From the NCBI RefSeq assembly GCF_000471905.2, contig NW_006498192.1, positions 2,966,548-3,030,547 of the forward strand: 64,000 nt of DNA. Reading direction: 5' to 3'. The first letter of the stretch is position 1. Each line of letters opens with the position of its first letter. The notes beneath the pieces were generated by a model that did no database searches, was not told the origin of the DNA, and saw only the letters and a list, made by a program, of their open reading frames with translations. The translations under genes and the position numbers were made by a program. This DNA comes from Amborella trichopoda (taxonomy: Eukaryota > Streptophyta > Magnoliopsida > Amborellales > Amborellaceae). Shown piece after piece: positions 41,748 to 52,809 of this stretch.

Positions 41748-44700
41748 GAAAACCCTTGACATAAACGAGCCGCCCCGTGAAGGGGTGTTAGGAACTGATT
41801 CTTATACTGGGGCCTCTTTTGCTAGAGGGACTTCACTTGGGGTCTTTGAACCTATCGATCGATAAAGTGGCCTTCGAGCATCACGTATGCTAGGAAAGAT
41901 GCTCAGCTCTACATGTATATGGATGCTGGAAGGGAGCCTCTTATTCAAAGGGACAGTGTGCCCCTATATCATGCTCTTCACCGAGATTTTTCCTCCAACG
42001 AGGGCTTACCTACGCTGGGCAAGAGGATGCTGGTCAAACAAGGCCTTCACTGGCCTGCTGATGCTCTTCGTTTTGAGGGAGAACACCAATATATGCCAGG
42101 CTACAACATTTGGACGTTTGATGTCGTCAACTCTCATGTTTGTCTTATGAGAGAATGAGGGCTAGCTGTGGCATGTCATTCCTTAGCTGGCTATTACGAT
42201 CATTGCTCTAACACCATCAAATCTCTATTGGATACACGGTGTTATAAAACAAATAACTGGCCTTTGGACAGAGGTGAGGCAGGAATCATTCTCCCAGATT
42301 TGTAATTTGTGGGCAGTTTTCCAATGCTGGAAAAGATGTATGCAGAGTTCGTACCCAGCAATGAGGCTATTTTTGGGAACCAGCCCATTAATGGCAAGCC
42401 AGCCCCTCCTGGTCTCCATGAGTTGTTTGAGCTCTACCAGCTCTTGCTCTCAGAGAGCAAACTTAAGTCTGGACGGGTACACTTTGAGGCATGGAGAGAC
42501 TATTTCCATAGTGATCGCCAAGCGGGTGGGGACACTAGTTTGAGTGCCTTGTGGGTGGATGAGGCACTGATAAAGGAGGCCATCAAGGCCTCGAAGAGGC
42601 CAACTACTCCTCCCAAAAGAGAGGAGAAGGACCATGTATACCTAGCTGCCTACCTGGTCCCCTTCTTGAATAAATTTTCCCAACCAAGGAAGGGGCTACA
42701 TCATTCGGCTGAGCTGCTTCTATGTGGCTTGCATGATGGCCCACGGAAAGGATTTTTCATTGGCAAAGTCTGTTCTGTACAAAATCTATAGTGAGCTAGG
42801 GTTTATTGTGTGAGGTAAAGCTCCCTTGAAGGAGAACAAGGGCAAGGTTCTAGCAAACGAAGGCTTCCCCGGCCATTTCGCGATGAGCTTCCCGGTCCAC
42901 TGTCTTTGGATGGCTCCTGGCGTGCTTCCCTGGTACGTACTAGATTCATGGAGGTCTCACAGATACCGCGTATCCTCACTTGCTGAAAATTACAGGGATC
43001 AAGAACGTGTTTAGGAAGCCGTAGGAGGCTCGTAAGCTTCTGATTGACACCTCTTTCTTTACCAGTGGGAGCCCCTTTCCAGTGAGTGGCCCTATTGATA
43101 ATGTGTATATGGATGCTTTTGGTGAAAGTATCGACAGGGTGACCACAAAGACAAAGGAGGTCATGTACCTCGTGAGCGTGAGAGGCTGCATCCATCCGTA
43201 CAGAGGTGTGGGGTATAGAAAGATGGAGGGTTGTTTCCCTCATCTCTTTGCTCATCAGCATGGTCTGGATTAGAGATGTTGCTTTACCATACTTTTTTAG
43301 AAGAAGTATGGGAAAAAAGGGACATTACATGACCATGAGGCCCCCGGAATGAGTCGTGAGGTTTGGAACGACCTTGACCTGAGAATGGCGTGGGAGACTT
43401 ACCTTATTCTTACGAGGGTGAGAAGATTTATGGTCCCTCATTATAGTTGCATGGGTCACGGGACAAAGAGTTATCGACGGTGGTGGGATGCTACCAACCA
43501 CGTGTACTGATGCTCCGACCACTCATGGCAGGCTGTCAACAGTGCCAAGCACGATAGCAGAGCGTGGAATTGCTTCAGTCCCCCTTCCTTCTCCCAGATT
43601 TTTGAACTGAGCCATTGTCCTGCCAACTGGAGAGAGCTTGCTAAGCCCCGTTCTTTGATCAAGGATGATGCTGCCCTGGAGTATTTTTCTCTGAAAGGCG
43701 AGACAAAATGGTTGTTTGATGACCTCATGTTCATTTTAAGATGGACCAAGGGAGGTGCGGTCTCTGGCCATGAGGGAAGAGGTCCAAACTCTGGCCTCAC
43801 TGCTAGACCCAGTCGTGGTAAAAGAGATCCTGTCGTTACCAAGCCAAGAGGTAAGTCCCCAAGAGAAAGGGAAGAGAAGCACGGGGGAAGATAGCGAAAG
43901 GAGATTCAGGGTCCTGAGTTTGTCTCCGTTGTTTTGAAGAGAGGGACCCGCATGAGTAAGAAAGGTTTGTCCATAACATGCATGTCACTGCCGCCTGCAC
44001 TTGTCAAGCGTGAGAGAGTGGAGGTACGTACAGTCTTGACTCCACCCCTTACGGCTTCCATTCTAGCTCCGAGCATAGAGCTTGAATCTGATGTGTCTTG
44101 CCCGAAAGGTCAAGCTTGAGCCCATTCAGCTTAAGGCGTGAGTTAGAAGGGCTCCCCTCTGGAATAGAGGAGGTTTCAACACCTCCTGCCGACAGCCCTG
44201 ATGGGCCTCCTACGTGTTCTCCCTTGAGTCCAAGAGATTTCGTGGTGACTTTTGCTGAAGGGGAGAATGTCGAGACTATGGATGAAGTATCGAGCACCAG
44301 AATGGTAACTTCAGAGATGCCTACTATACCTGTGCCAAAGGTGGAGTTGAGGGCATAATCTTGCTCAGAAATTCCTTCTTTGGAGCTGGCGGCAACATTG
44401 GCCGTGAAGATGCCTGCTTTAGGGACGCAGGCTGAAGGGCCTTCTATTGAGCCTCACGCCGCCTTCCATGAACCTTTGGCTCTCTTGGTTAGGGATTAAG
44501 CTCTTGATGTTCCTCCGCTTGCTGCAATTGACTCTTTGACCCCGCCTCTGTCAATGTCGAGTTTGAAGGCACTTGCTGTGAGATGTACGCTTCGATCAGG
44601 CCTCCAAGGGATCAAGGAGTGTGCTCTTTCTGACCTCCAAGGAGAGATAGACATTGTTGAGGCTTGCATGACTAGTTTGAAGGTTGTGTATGATAATGAG

Positions 44701-45190
44701 GAAACCTTTGGCTGGCCTGTTGATGGGGTTGTTGCGAACTCTTGTGGATTGGGGAGACGAGGCTCTTCAGAGTGAGACTGAAGTGCAGGCGTGTCATGAG
44801 GCACACCTCGCTACTTTAAATTAAAATTTGGCTAAATAATAGGGTCTCATGAAGGGCCATGAGAAGAGGGAGGCCCTGCTCACTTCTCACCATGCTCGTC
44901 TCATGGAGGAAGAGGTGAGCCTATCTAACAAGATCCTAGCCATAGAGGAGGAGATTGCATTGTTGCAAATCAGCGCGGCCAAATTGAAGACTCAACAGAG
45001 TCAACACCTGGCAGTGATACTTCAGAAGTCTCAGCAATTGAAGTAGCTAAGTTTTGAGACGAGGGCGGTCCATGATTTGGTCGAGGAAGTCCCCCAAAGC
45101 ATTTCCCGTATTGAAGAGTGAAGGCAGGCTGCATTGGGACACGTGCAGGGTCTGAAGGCGAAGATCCATGAAGCTCTCGACCATTTTTAG

Positions 45191-46269
45191 GGTTTCCTAA
45201 GTTCATTCCATTTGCGGACTTTGAGGCCTATTTAAATTTTTGCAATTCTTTAACATATGTATGGAATATTCTCTTTTCCCTCTTTGCCTCACATGTTTCC
45301 TTTGTTAATGGCTTTTTTCCTCCATTTATGCTTTCATGCCTATCTTTTATCTTCTCAAGAGGGGGCATAAGGGATGAGCCTAGCAGCCTGCTCGAAGTGC
45401 ATTTAAATTCTTTCCTGCTTGACTTGAACACCCAACCAAGGTTTTAGTTCATGCCCTTAGTTTTTTTTTTTTTATCCTACATTTTTTGAGGAGGCAGTTT
45501 TTTAAGGTCATACCACTAAGTGGCGTAGTTTTAGTTTCGTACAACCAGAACATGCGTTAATAGTTTAGCGGTCATATAACGTGGACCTTTGTTCCGGAAT
45601 AATACCTTTTATTACACCATTGCGGGGGGCTTCATTATATCCTCCCCTGTATGGGATGCATCATGGACCGTCCACACAGTCATGTATTGGCCGCCCTCCA
45701 CCAAAAGAACTTGTCTTGGGATGAAGTCGTACAGATTAAGAAGAGGAGGACGGAGAGCCATCTTAATTGAGTGTTAAGGGAGTTTCAAGTTGTAGGGTTA
45801 TGCTCACGCAACCTTTTTATTTTCATCTCTTCTTTTAGGCAGACGGGGTTCTTGAAATTTGGGTGCGGGTATCGCGTTCACTTGGCCAATAGGCTCACTC
45901 CAAAGGCTTTTCAACTTGCCATGACTGCGATATACTTCCCATGGTCTTGGCATTCCCACAGGGTCACGAAGTGCAAGTGCTTCTGAGGCCGTAAGGGCAG
46001 GGAACTTCTCCTGTAGGGACCTTTTACCTCATTGGCTTCCTTTAGAGGTGAAGATGATGTGTTGTTTATGACTATCTCACCATTTCTTATATACCTCACT
46101 AAAACTGATCGGAATCTGAAACAGTGACACAAGTCGTGCTCTTTCAATCGCTAATATGGGCACCACAAGCTTTGATCTATTTCTATAGCTCACTTTTGTT
46201 TCTTGAGGACACAAGGGACGATCATTTTGTGCTGTTTCATTACGTCAAAGAGGACGGGTAACATGCAAG
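45191..46269 (-). other. D spacer between gag and antisense gene
   Basis: No gene is seen. A T-run at about 45,461-45,472 is followed by AAGGTCATACC and GTCATATAACGTGGACC (45,500-45,590), which look like worn units of the 35-bp minisatellite family. The rest holds scattered short open frames without relatives in the other elements. Confidence 0.5.
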
Positions 46270-48300
46270 GAGATAGTTCGGCTACAGGGGCACAATCGGT
46301 CGGCTCTTCTTAGACTGTGAACGTATGTGAAGCTTCCAGAGTTTTGAAAGCCTTCTTGAGGCTCTCCAAGTTGATTATCCCTATTGAATTAAGGCATCGA
46401 TGTGCTATTTCAGATGGACGCAGTCTTGCACGGGGTGTCCTAACATTCAGTGATAGGCGCAGTAGTTGGCGTGATTGATGTGTTCTGCCTGTTCTTGATT
46501 TCTAATGTGTGTAAGGTTTACCATGTGTTTAATCAACAATTTCAAGAGAGTTGGCTCCCATGCCTTGTTGAAGCTCTATGGCTGGTTCAGTTTTCGGATG
46601 AATTGTTTGGTTCAATAGTAGCTTTGTGACAGGGGTACCCTATTGTAATTTTGTGTTTGAGGCTGCTACTGCTGGGGCTCGAGAGGTGTCTAATGTTTGG
46701 AGAGGAGTAACATTTGCTAGGGATTCAGGATAAAGAGGCGTGGCAGTGGCTGTCGCGCTGATTGGATTCCTTTGCTGGCTAGCCCGAGGGTTACCGTTGT
46801 TATTAACGGAATTAACGAGTCTGACGCCCCCCCACCCCTTCCAGAAGTCTGAGTCTGATTTCCTCCATGATGCCTTTGGAAGCTTTCGATTTTAGCTGCC
46901 ATTGGGATCATGTCGGAGAAAGTGGTAGGATTAAAAGCTTTGACATGTAAGGATATTTCCTTCTTCATGTTCCTTACGCACGTTTGTATAACATCAATTT
47001 CAGTCATAAGATTTCTCTGGCACATGGTGCAGTTCCTCCAATTCTAGATGTACTTGCCCACTGACTCAATCATCTCTTGAGCTATTGTGAGGAGTTCTAT
47101 TGCTTGAGCATCCTGTTCCACTTCATAAAAGAGCTTGTAGAATAACTACTCCATATCTTACCAAGAATGAACTGAGTCTAGGGGCGAGTGTGCGTACCAC
47201 TTGAAGGAGGGCCCAACCAAAGTTTCTACAAACTACCGAAGAAGCAGTCTAGAGGAAGCTGGTTCCTGACATGCCGACATGAAATGAGCCACATGATGCT
47301 GGGGCAAGCTCGTGTCATCAAAGACTGGTAACCTTGCTTTTTGATATCCTCTGGGGAAGGGGACTTGATCGATAAAAGGCGGGTATGGCTTCTTATATTG
47401 GACACTTTCTTGTGTCCTAGATGTTTGTAAACTTTGAATTCATTTATTGATCGTCCTCTAGACGTCTTCTTGAGTGAACATCGATGGCATAGCTTGAGAG
47501 GCTACATTAGGCTGGTCAATAAAGGAGACAGGAGGGTTTAGAGGTCTTGGGGTTCATCCCATAAGAGGAGGTTGAGGTCTCTCTTCCTCTTCGTGTTGAG
47601 GCTCAAGAGGGGAGTTTGCTTCTTGATGAGAAGACACTGCTGGTTGAGCGTCTTCGAGTCCTTTGAGCTTTTCCAAAATACTATTCAACTTGTCCTCAAA
47701 ACAGGCCCTTGGAGTTTCAGGCTCATCCCTGGAGTTACTACCATTACGTTGACTTGTTCACCGGAGTTACTACCATTACGTTGACTTGTTCGCCCTGGTC
47801 GAGTAATTTAGCAGTGGGGGTGATTCAAGTTCTTTTTATCCCTCGATCCGGCCATCCAAACAATAGGGGCTGGGCTTGCGATTTCCTTTTAACTCAGGTA
47901 AGTAGCGGCTTTGGACGACCTTGGGATTGGATTGCTATCGAGTCTGACACTTGATCTCCTTGGGGCCATCGTTCAACCTGAATGGGCTCGAGACGGCCTT
48001 GGGGCCATATCTCCTTTTCTTGCTTGTGACGGCCTTTGGGCCGCAGATCGGATGGAGTGAGTCCATCTTCTTGTACCTCGATGGCATAACAATGAACAAT
48101 GTCGCTCATTTTAGGTTCTTCTGTGGCTTGCAATAGGTAGAACCAATTTTGTTCTAGTAAGTCTTCTGAGGCTGAAGATTCTGCTTTTCATTTTCGGAGC
48201 TGCACCCTAATCTCTTTCGCTTGTTTAATTGGCAAGCTCTAGTAAACCTTCTGCCATAATTGGAATTGACTTAGACTTCCCTCTCGACTTGTTCATCCAA
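46270..48300 (-). pseudogene. Divergent gag of element D
   Basis: The central gag domain is readable across frames: near 47,100-47,340 there is text of the type VFDDTSLPQHHVAHFMSACQ, LVGPSFKWYAHSP and LFYKLFYEVEQDAQAIELL. The open piece at 46,717-47,025 continues with IDVIQTCVRNMKKEISLHVK and FSDMIPMAAKIESFQRHHGG. A zinc-knuckle-like NYCAYH with GHPVQDCVHLK lies near 46,410-46,480, interrupted by stops. The order equals gag of B and C, but many conserved positions differ, so D belongs to another subfamily. Upstream (47,500-48,300) a Glu/Pro-rich region with stops probably covers the N-terminus. Confidence 0.75.
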
Positions 48301-48693
48301 CGAAGATGAGGGCAAAGTCAATCAATTCCTACAATGTATGACATCCAGGAAAAAGCGAGCTCATAGTCGGCCTTGGAGGCTTATGTTAGCCTGTAGAAGG
48401 GGGGTGTTGGCTGGTCATCTTTGAGGGTATCCTCTTGTACCGAGCCTTGCTCTGAGGCTTAGCTAGTGTATATAAGGAAGGAGGAGTAGACAACATGGTG
48501 CTCGAAGGGAACTTCTTTGAGTACCATGTGCTAAGAGGCTTCAGGGTGGTGAGGGGCGCATTTGATGCTCCTTTCCCTTTTCCGCTGGTAGAGTCATCAG
48601 ACCTACAAGTGCGTGCATGGCCTACAGTAGTGTTCGGGGTGGTTTGTGACCCAACCCACGTGAAGTGGAAGGCTGAGTATTCGAAATACCCGC
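48301..48693 (-). other. D sequence abutting the E LTR
   Basis: A minus-strand open frame (48,386-48,721) is Ser/Thr/Pro/Lys-rich and runs into the LTR, so it is not a preserved gene. It may be leader or N-terminal gag of D. A TATATAAGG on the plus strand at 48,470 is isolated. No primer-binding site is present next to 48,694. Confidence 0.4.
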
Positions 48694-49379
48694 TGATTAG
48701 GTGCCTCGATCTGGCCCTCATGATCTGGATGGTCTGGCGGCACGCATCTTGGGTTTCTAAGGAACCCAGGACTTTGAGATTGCTCTCTCGGGAACCTCGC
48801 TCAGGAGCGAGGGCAGGTATACCAACCGATGAGAGAGGAATTAAAGGTGGGTTTGAGACTTACCTAGGCTGGCCCGTGTGGGTGCCCTCTTTGATCACGA
48901 AAGATGCCCCCCAATTCTACAACTGGTTCACAATCGCCTCCCTTAGCCTGTATTCTCTTGTTTCTGTAATCGCGCACACATGGTTATTTTTACTAGACAA
49001 GTGGTCCAAAGGACACCACCTTGTCTTTGGGTGAATCTACACAAGGCGTGCACATTCAAAAGGGGATAAGAGAAGAAATGATGAGATGAGGGTTGAGAGA
49101 AGGAAGAAGAGAGAAGAAGAAGAAAAGAAAGAGACATTTGACCAGGTGACTAGCCTAGCACGGTGGCTTGATTGACATGATGATTAACCTGACGTGGTAG
49201 CAAGATGGGTACAGTAACTTAGATCGGAACAATGACAATACTACTAGACGACTGAACATCAACACCGACCAGCTTGACAAAATGGCTAGTTCGACATGGC
49301 AGCAAGATGGGCATGGTTAACTTAAACCAGCACTGCTGCAGTACTGCTCGACGACGAGTCTATCGTGACAGTGTTAGAC

Positions 49380-49744
49380 TTGTCCCTTGGTCAAATGAGA
49401 GAGGGAGAAGAAGAAGAAAGAGAAAGAAGAGGAATAAGAAGAGAGATGAGAAGGAGAGAAGAAGAAAGGCGAGAGAAGAGAAGAGAGAAGAGAAGGAGAG
49501 GAGAAGAAAGGCAAGAGAAGATGAAGAAGAGAAAAAGGAAAAAGAAGAGAAGAGAAGAGAGATAAAGAAAAGAGAAGAGAAGAAAGAGAAAGGAGAGAGA
49601 GAAGAGAAGAGAGATAAAAGAAGAAAGAGAAAAGAAGAGAGAGAAAGAAAAGAGAAAGAAGAGAGAGAAATAAGAGAGAAAGAGGAGATAGAAAGGAAGG
49701 GAGAGAAAGAGGAGATGGAAAGAAGAGAGAGAAAGGATGAGAGA
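49380..49744 (-). repeat. GA-rich tract in E LTR (pyrimidine in sense)
   Basis: Nearly pure GA on the plus strand. Long open frames over it (172 residues plus strand, up to 353 residues minus strand) consist of Lys/Arg/Glu or Ser/Phe/Leu runs and are composition artefacts. Confidence 0.92.
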
Positions 49745-51245
49745 AGCATGGATGACAATAGACTTTTGCCATCCATGATAGAGAGAAGATGAGAGAGAAA
49801 GAACATGGATGGCGATGAACTTCTGCCGTCCATGACAGAGTAAAGAGGAGAGTTAAAGAACATGGACGGCGATGGACTTCCACCATTAATGATAGAAGAA
49901 GAGACATGAATGAGAAAGGAGTGTCATGCGCGGCGATGAGCATCAACGTGCACCACATGAGAAAGGAGAAATTTGGAGAGGGGCCCAGCCCACCACTCGG
50001 GTTAAGGCCCGGCTCATTGCGCATATTTCCAAAAGATAAAGAAATGCTGAGAACGTCATACCTACCGATGAGCATCACCATGCACGACTGGAGGGGAGAG
50101 AGAAAAGAAATCAGAGTGAAGGCAGGAAAGATAGGGAGGAGGAAAGAGGATTTAAGAAAGAGGAAGAGGAAAGAAACGTAGAGAGAGAAGAAAGGAAAGA
50201 AGAGATGGAAATGAAAAGTGAGGAGAGAAATTAAGAAAGAGCCTGAGGAGAAGGAAGGAAAAAGAGGGAAAGAGATTAGGAAAGAGAGAAGAAGAATAAG
50301 GAAATAGGAGAGGAAAGAGGTACCCACGACGCTTCTACCTCCGTGGGTGTCAGAGAGAAAAGAAACCAGAAAGAGAGATTTGTGCACGGCGTTGCCATCG
50401 CCGTGCATATTCAGAGAGAGAGAAAGATAAAGCAAAGAGAGGAAAGTAGAGAAAGAGATTCATGCATGGCATTGCCACCATCGTGCATGTTTAGATAGAG
50501 AAATAAAGAGAAGGATAGAGAAGAGAGATAATAAAGAAAGAAGGAGAAGAGGAAGAAGAAGAGAGAAAAAAACACACACAGAGTTGACATCACTGTGTGT
50601 GCAAAATAGAGAAGAAGAGAGATAAGAAGACACACATCGCATTGCCATCACTGTGTGTGTGAGATAGAGAAAAAGATAGAGAGAGAAAATGCACACGGCA
50701 TTGCCAATGCCGTGTGTGAGAGATATAGAAGAAGAGAGAAGAAAAGGCACACGGCGTTGCCATCGTTGTGTGTGAGATAGAGAAGAAGATAAAGAGAGAA
50801 AATGCACACGGTGTTCCCAACGCCGTGTGTGTGAGATAGAGAAGATAGAGGGAAAAACACACACGGCGTTGCCATCACCATGTGTGTGAGATAGAGAAGA
50901 TAGAGAGAGGGGAAAATGCACACGGCATTGTTATCACCGTGTGTGAGATAGAGAAAATGGAGAGAGGAAGATAGAGAGAGAAAACATACATAGTGTTGCT
51001 ATCATCGTGTGTGTGAGATAGAGAAGATATAAAGAGAGGAAAGGTTACTGCATGACACTGCCATCGCCATGCACATTCAGTCAGAGAGGAACAGATAAAA
51101 AGATCGAGAAGAAGAAGAAGAAAAAGAAGAAGAAGAAGAAGAAAGAGCGAGAATGAGACACACACAATGCTGCCATCGTCGTGTGGGTTGGAGAAATAGA
51201 AGGAAGAAGATGACATGCACGGCTCTACCACAGCCATATGTTTTC
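49745..51245 (-). repeat. Palindromic minisatellite, E LTR
   Basis: Two unit types in one array. 49,747-49,900 has three units of the A/B type (CATGGATGG with CCGTCCATG). From about 50,317 to 51,245 there are about 14 units of another type, such as ACACACGGCGTTGCCATCAC (about 50,857) and GCACACGGCATTGCCAATGC with CGTGTGTG (about 50,689), starting every 55 to 110 bp and separated by GA-rich spacers. The arms CACACGGCG and CGCCGTGTG are complementary around TTGCCAT. It lies in U5. Confidence 0.88.
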
Positions 51246-51514
51246 ATAAAGAAGAAGAGAGAAAAGCTGAGAAAGGAAGAAGAAAGAAAAGAGAGAGGAA
51301 GCAAGAGAAAGAATAAAAGGAGGACAGAGAAAGAGATAGAGACGAGAGAGAAAAGAGATGCAGACGAGTGAGATAGAGACGAGAGGAGGAGAGAGAAAGG
51401 GAGAGACAAGAGGAGGAGATAGAAAATTACCTTACCGAAGGGTATCGTCCCATTCTTCTCTTTCCACTCTCTCTCCCCAAGAAGCACCCACGAACTCAAA
51501 GCGAAAGCATGAAC

Positions 51515-51609
51515 TTTATTGATCAATTGAAAGTCGAAGGAGGAATTACGCCAGCCCTTTACAATTAGGAAGGACCTCCTTTTTCAATTAGGTTTAGCAT
51601 GTATTTATA
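51515..51609 (-). promoter_or_regulatory. LTR promoter and poly(A) signal, E LTR
   Basis: On the minus strand TATAAATAC lies at 51,609-51,601 and AATAAA at 51,520-51,515, about 90 nt apart. Confidence 0.68.
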
Positions 51610-52809
51610 AAATTGGGCCCAAATATGAGTGGATGCTAAAAAACTATCTCAATTGATGATAATTACAATTATCTTGAATTAAAATAAATTCTAAAAATGG
51701 GTGCAAATGGTTTGTTTTTCCCCTGCCTAATAAATCATGAAATTTCATAACAATCCCTACTGCTGCCCTAGAACATACATAATCTTCCGTGGATGATCCG
51801 GGGTTGCTCTGGTGCCCGTTTGACAAAAAGATGATTGTTTTCTTGTAGGGATCGGCATCACGATTGATTTGATAACAACTTCGAGCCATGGATCGTATTT
51901 TTAAGCTACAATCATGTGACTTGAAATTTGGATGAATCTTGAAAACTTCGGATCGATAGTGTGCTTGTTTCTTGATGTTTTTTCGTGATTTCTTCGCTAG
52001 ATCACACTGGGCATGCCGTTACAATCCTGTGGAAACAAACGCAACTCGATTTCATGAGTTCGGACCAATTATAGCCCTAGACCGTACGCAAGTGATATAA
52101 CTGGTGTCATGTTAATCCGATGCGCGAGTACCGTGATTTGGCCGCTCGAGTGAGGCCTGTCGCTGCTGATTTTCCTGCAACTTTCTTCATGGATCAGCAA
52201 CTTCTCTCTAGATTTTCTCCCTGGTCGAGGGTCATCACGCACCGTGCTACATATCGAAATGCTTGTCTTGACGAGACAAACACGCTCACAAAATTTGAGT
52301 GTGATCCGACTCGGGACGAATGGTCTATGACCCTCAAAATTCACTACCTGAGATTGTGAGAATAGTCACCATTAATGGTAATTTGGTGCAGGGAGGGCGC
52401 ACGGGAATAGTGTGCAACCTACGCCTTTTTGATATTTTACCCATAACTATGTCTTGGGGTACTTGATAAAGCCGAAACATGACCCATATGGGTTTTCGAC
52501 CATGTCGGATCTAATGATGGTGGTCCCATAGTAATTTGACGCAACAAAAATAAAGCTTTACTTACAAGGTCCGTTTTAGGGTGCTAGAGGTTGATTTTTC
52601 TGAAATTGTTTCTTTGTCTGCACTACCTTAAACAATTCTGATTGAGACGAAACATGGCAGGTGGCCTTTTGAAATGCTTAGGAATATTTCCACCCATTAT
52701 GGGGCAATTATGAGACTGTCAAGAATTCCACTATATGTCAAGGCTTTATTGACCGACTTCCTCGAAATTACGCATTAGGGACCAAGGTGTTGAAAAATGT
52801 CTTCAAACA

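Larger units (their letters stand above)
40893..45190 (+). pseudogene. Antisense plant-mobile-domain-like gene of D
   Basis: Opposite to D's gag. A possible first exon, MTSSSLTPPQ, starts at 40,893 and is followed by GTAGGG. The main body begins at 41,748 (MKTLDINEPPREG). Landmarks: WPSSITYARKDAQLYMYMDA (about 41,868), GEHQYMPGYNIW, PSNEAIFGNQPINGKPAPPG with HFEAWRDYF (42,309-42,540), FPGHFAMSFPVH (about 42,865), and KMEGCFPHLFAHQHGLD (43,222-43,273). A Ser/Pro linker (44,098-44,358) follows, and a C-terminal coiled coil, EEEVSLSNKILAIEEEIALL (44,849-45,046). Several frame changes and stops break it. It matches the C antisense gene in order. The product might bind nucleic acid or self-associate, but this is unknown. 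Confidence 0.7.
40119..48693 (-). mobile_element. Element D, main internal part
   Basis: It holds a divergent gag on the minus strand (46,270-48,300) and, downstream of it in element direction, a plus-strand plant-mobile-domain-like gene (about 40,893-45,190). There is no pol. It continues past C into 20,234-22,852. Its gag and LTR fragment are clearly more diverged than those of A, B, C and E, so D is a separate subfamily or an older layer. Its 5' end abuts E's LTR at 48,693/48,694; no 5' LTR of its own is visible. Confidence 0.75.
48694..52809 (-). repeat. 3' LTR of element E
   Basis: 4,116 bp. On the minus strand it begins TGTTTGAAGA at 52,809 and ends at 48,694 (plus TGATTAGGTGCC, equal to the end of C's LTR). 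It is longer than the A/B and C LTRs because the U5 array is larger. Promoter at 51,609-51,601, AATAAA at 51,520-51,515, donor-like site at 51,430/51,429, acceptor-like site at 48,965/48,964. Confidence 0.88.

Noticed and set aside
41395-41762. Overlapping open frames on both strands near 41,400-41,760
   Set aside because: They lie in a TGCGTGCAC-rich stretch without homologues in the other antisense gene copy. They are probably intron or leader sequence.
42803-43261. 152-residue minus-strand open frame
   Set aside because: It is the reverse strand of the D antisense plant-mobile-domain gene, whose plus-strand text is conserved with element C.
49274-50435. Long open frames over GA-rich sequence (172 residues plus strand, 353 residues minus strand), also 6,279-7,120 and 17,284-18,402
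   Set aside because: They consist of Lys/Arg/Glu or Ser/Leu/Phe monotony from simple sequence in LTRs, lack any domain, and occur on both strands at once. The gag part of the 17,284-17,988 frame is real only up to about 17,611.
50317-51245. Repeat-spacer appearance reminiscent of a CRISPR array
   Set aside because: Repeats are imperfect, spacers are low-complexity GA sequence, there are no cas genes, and the context is a plant LTR.
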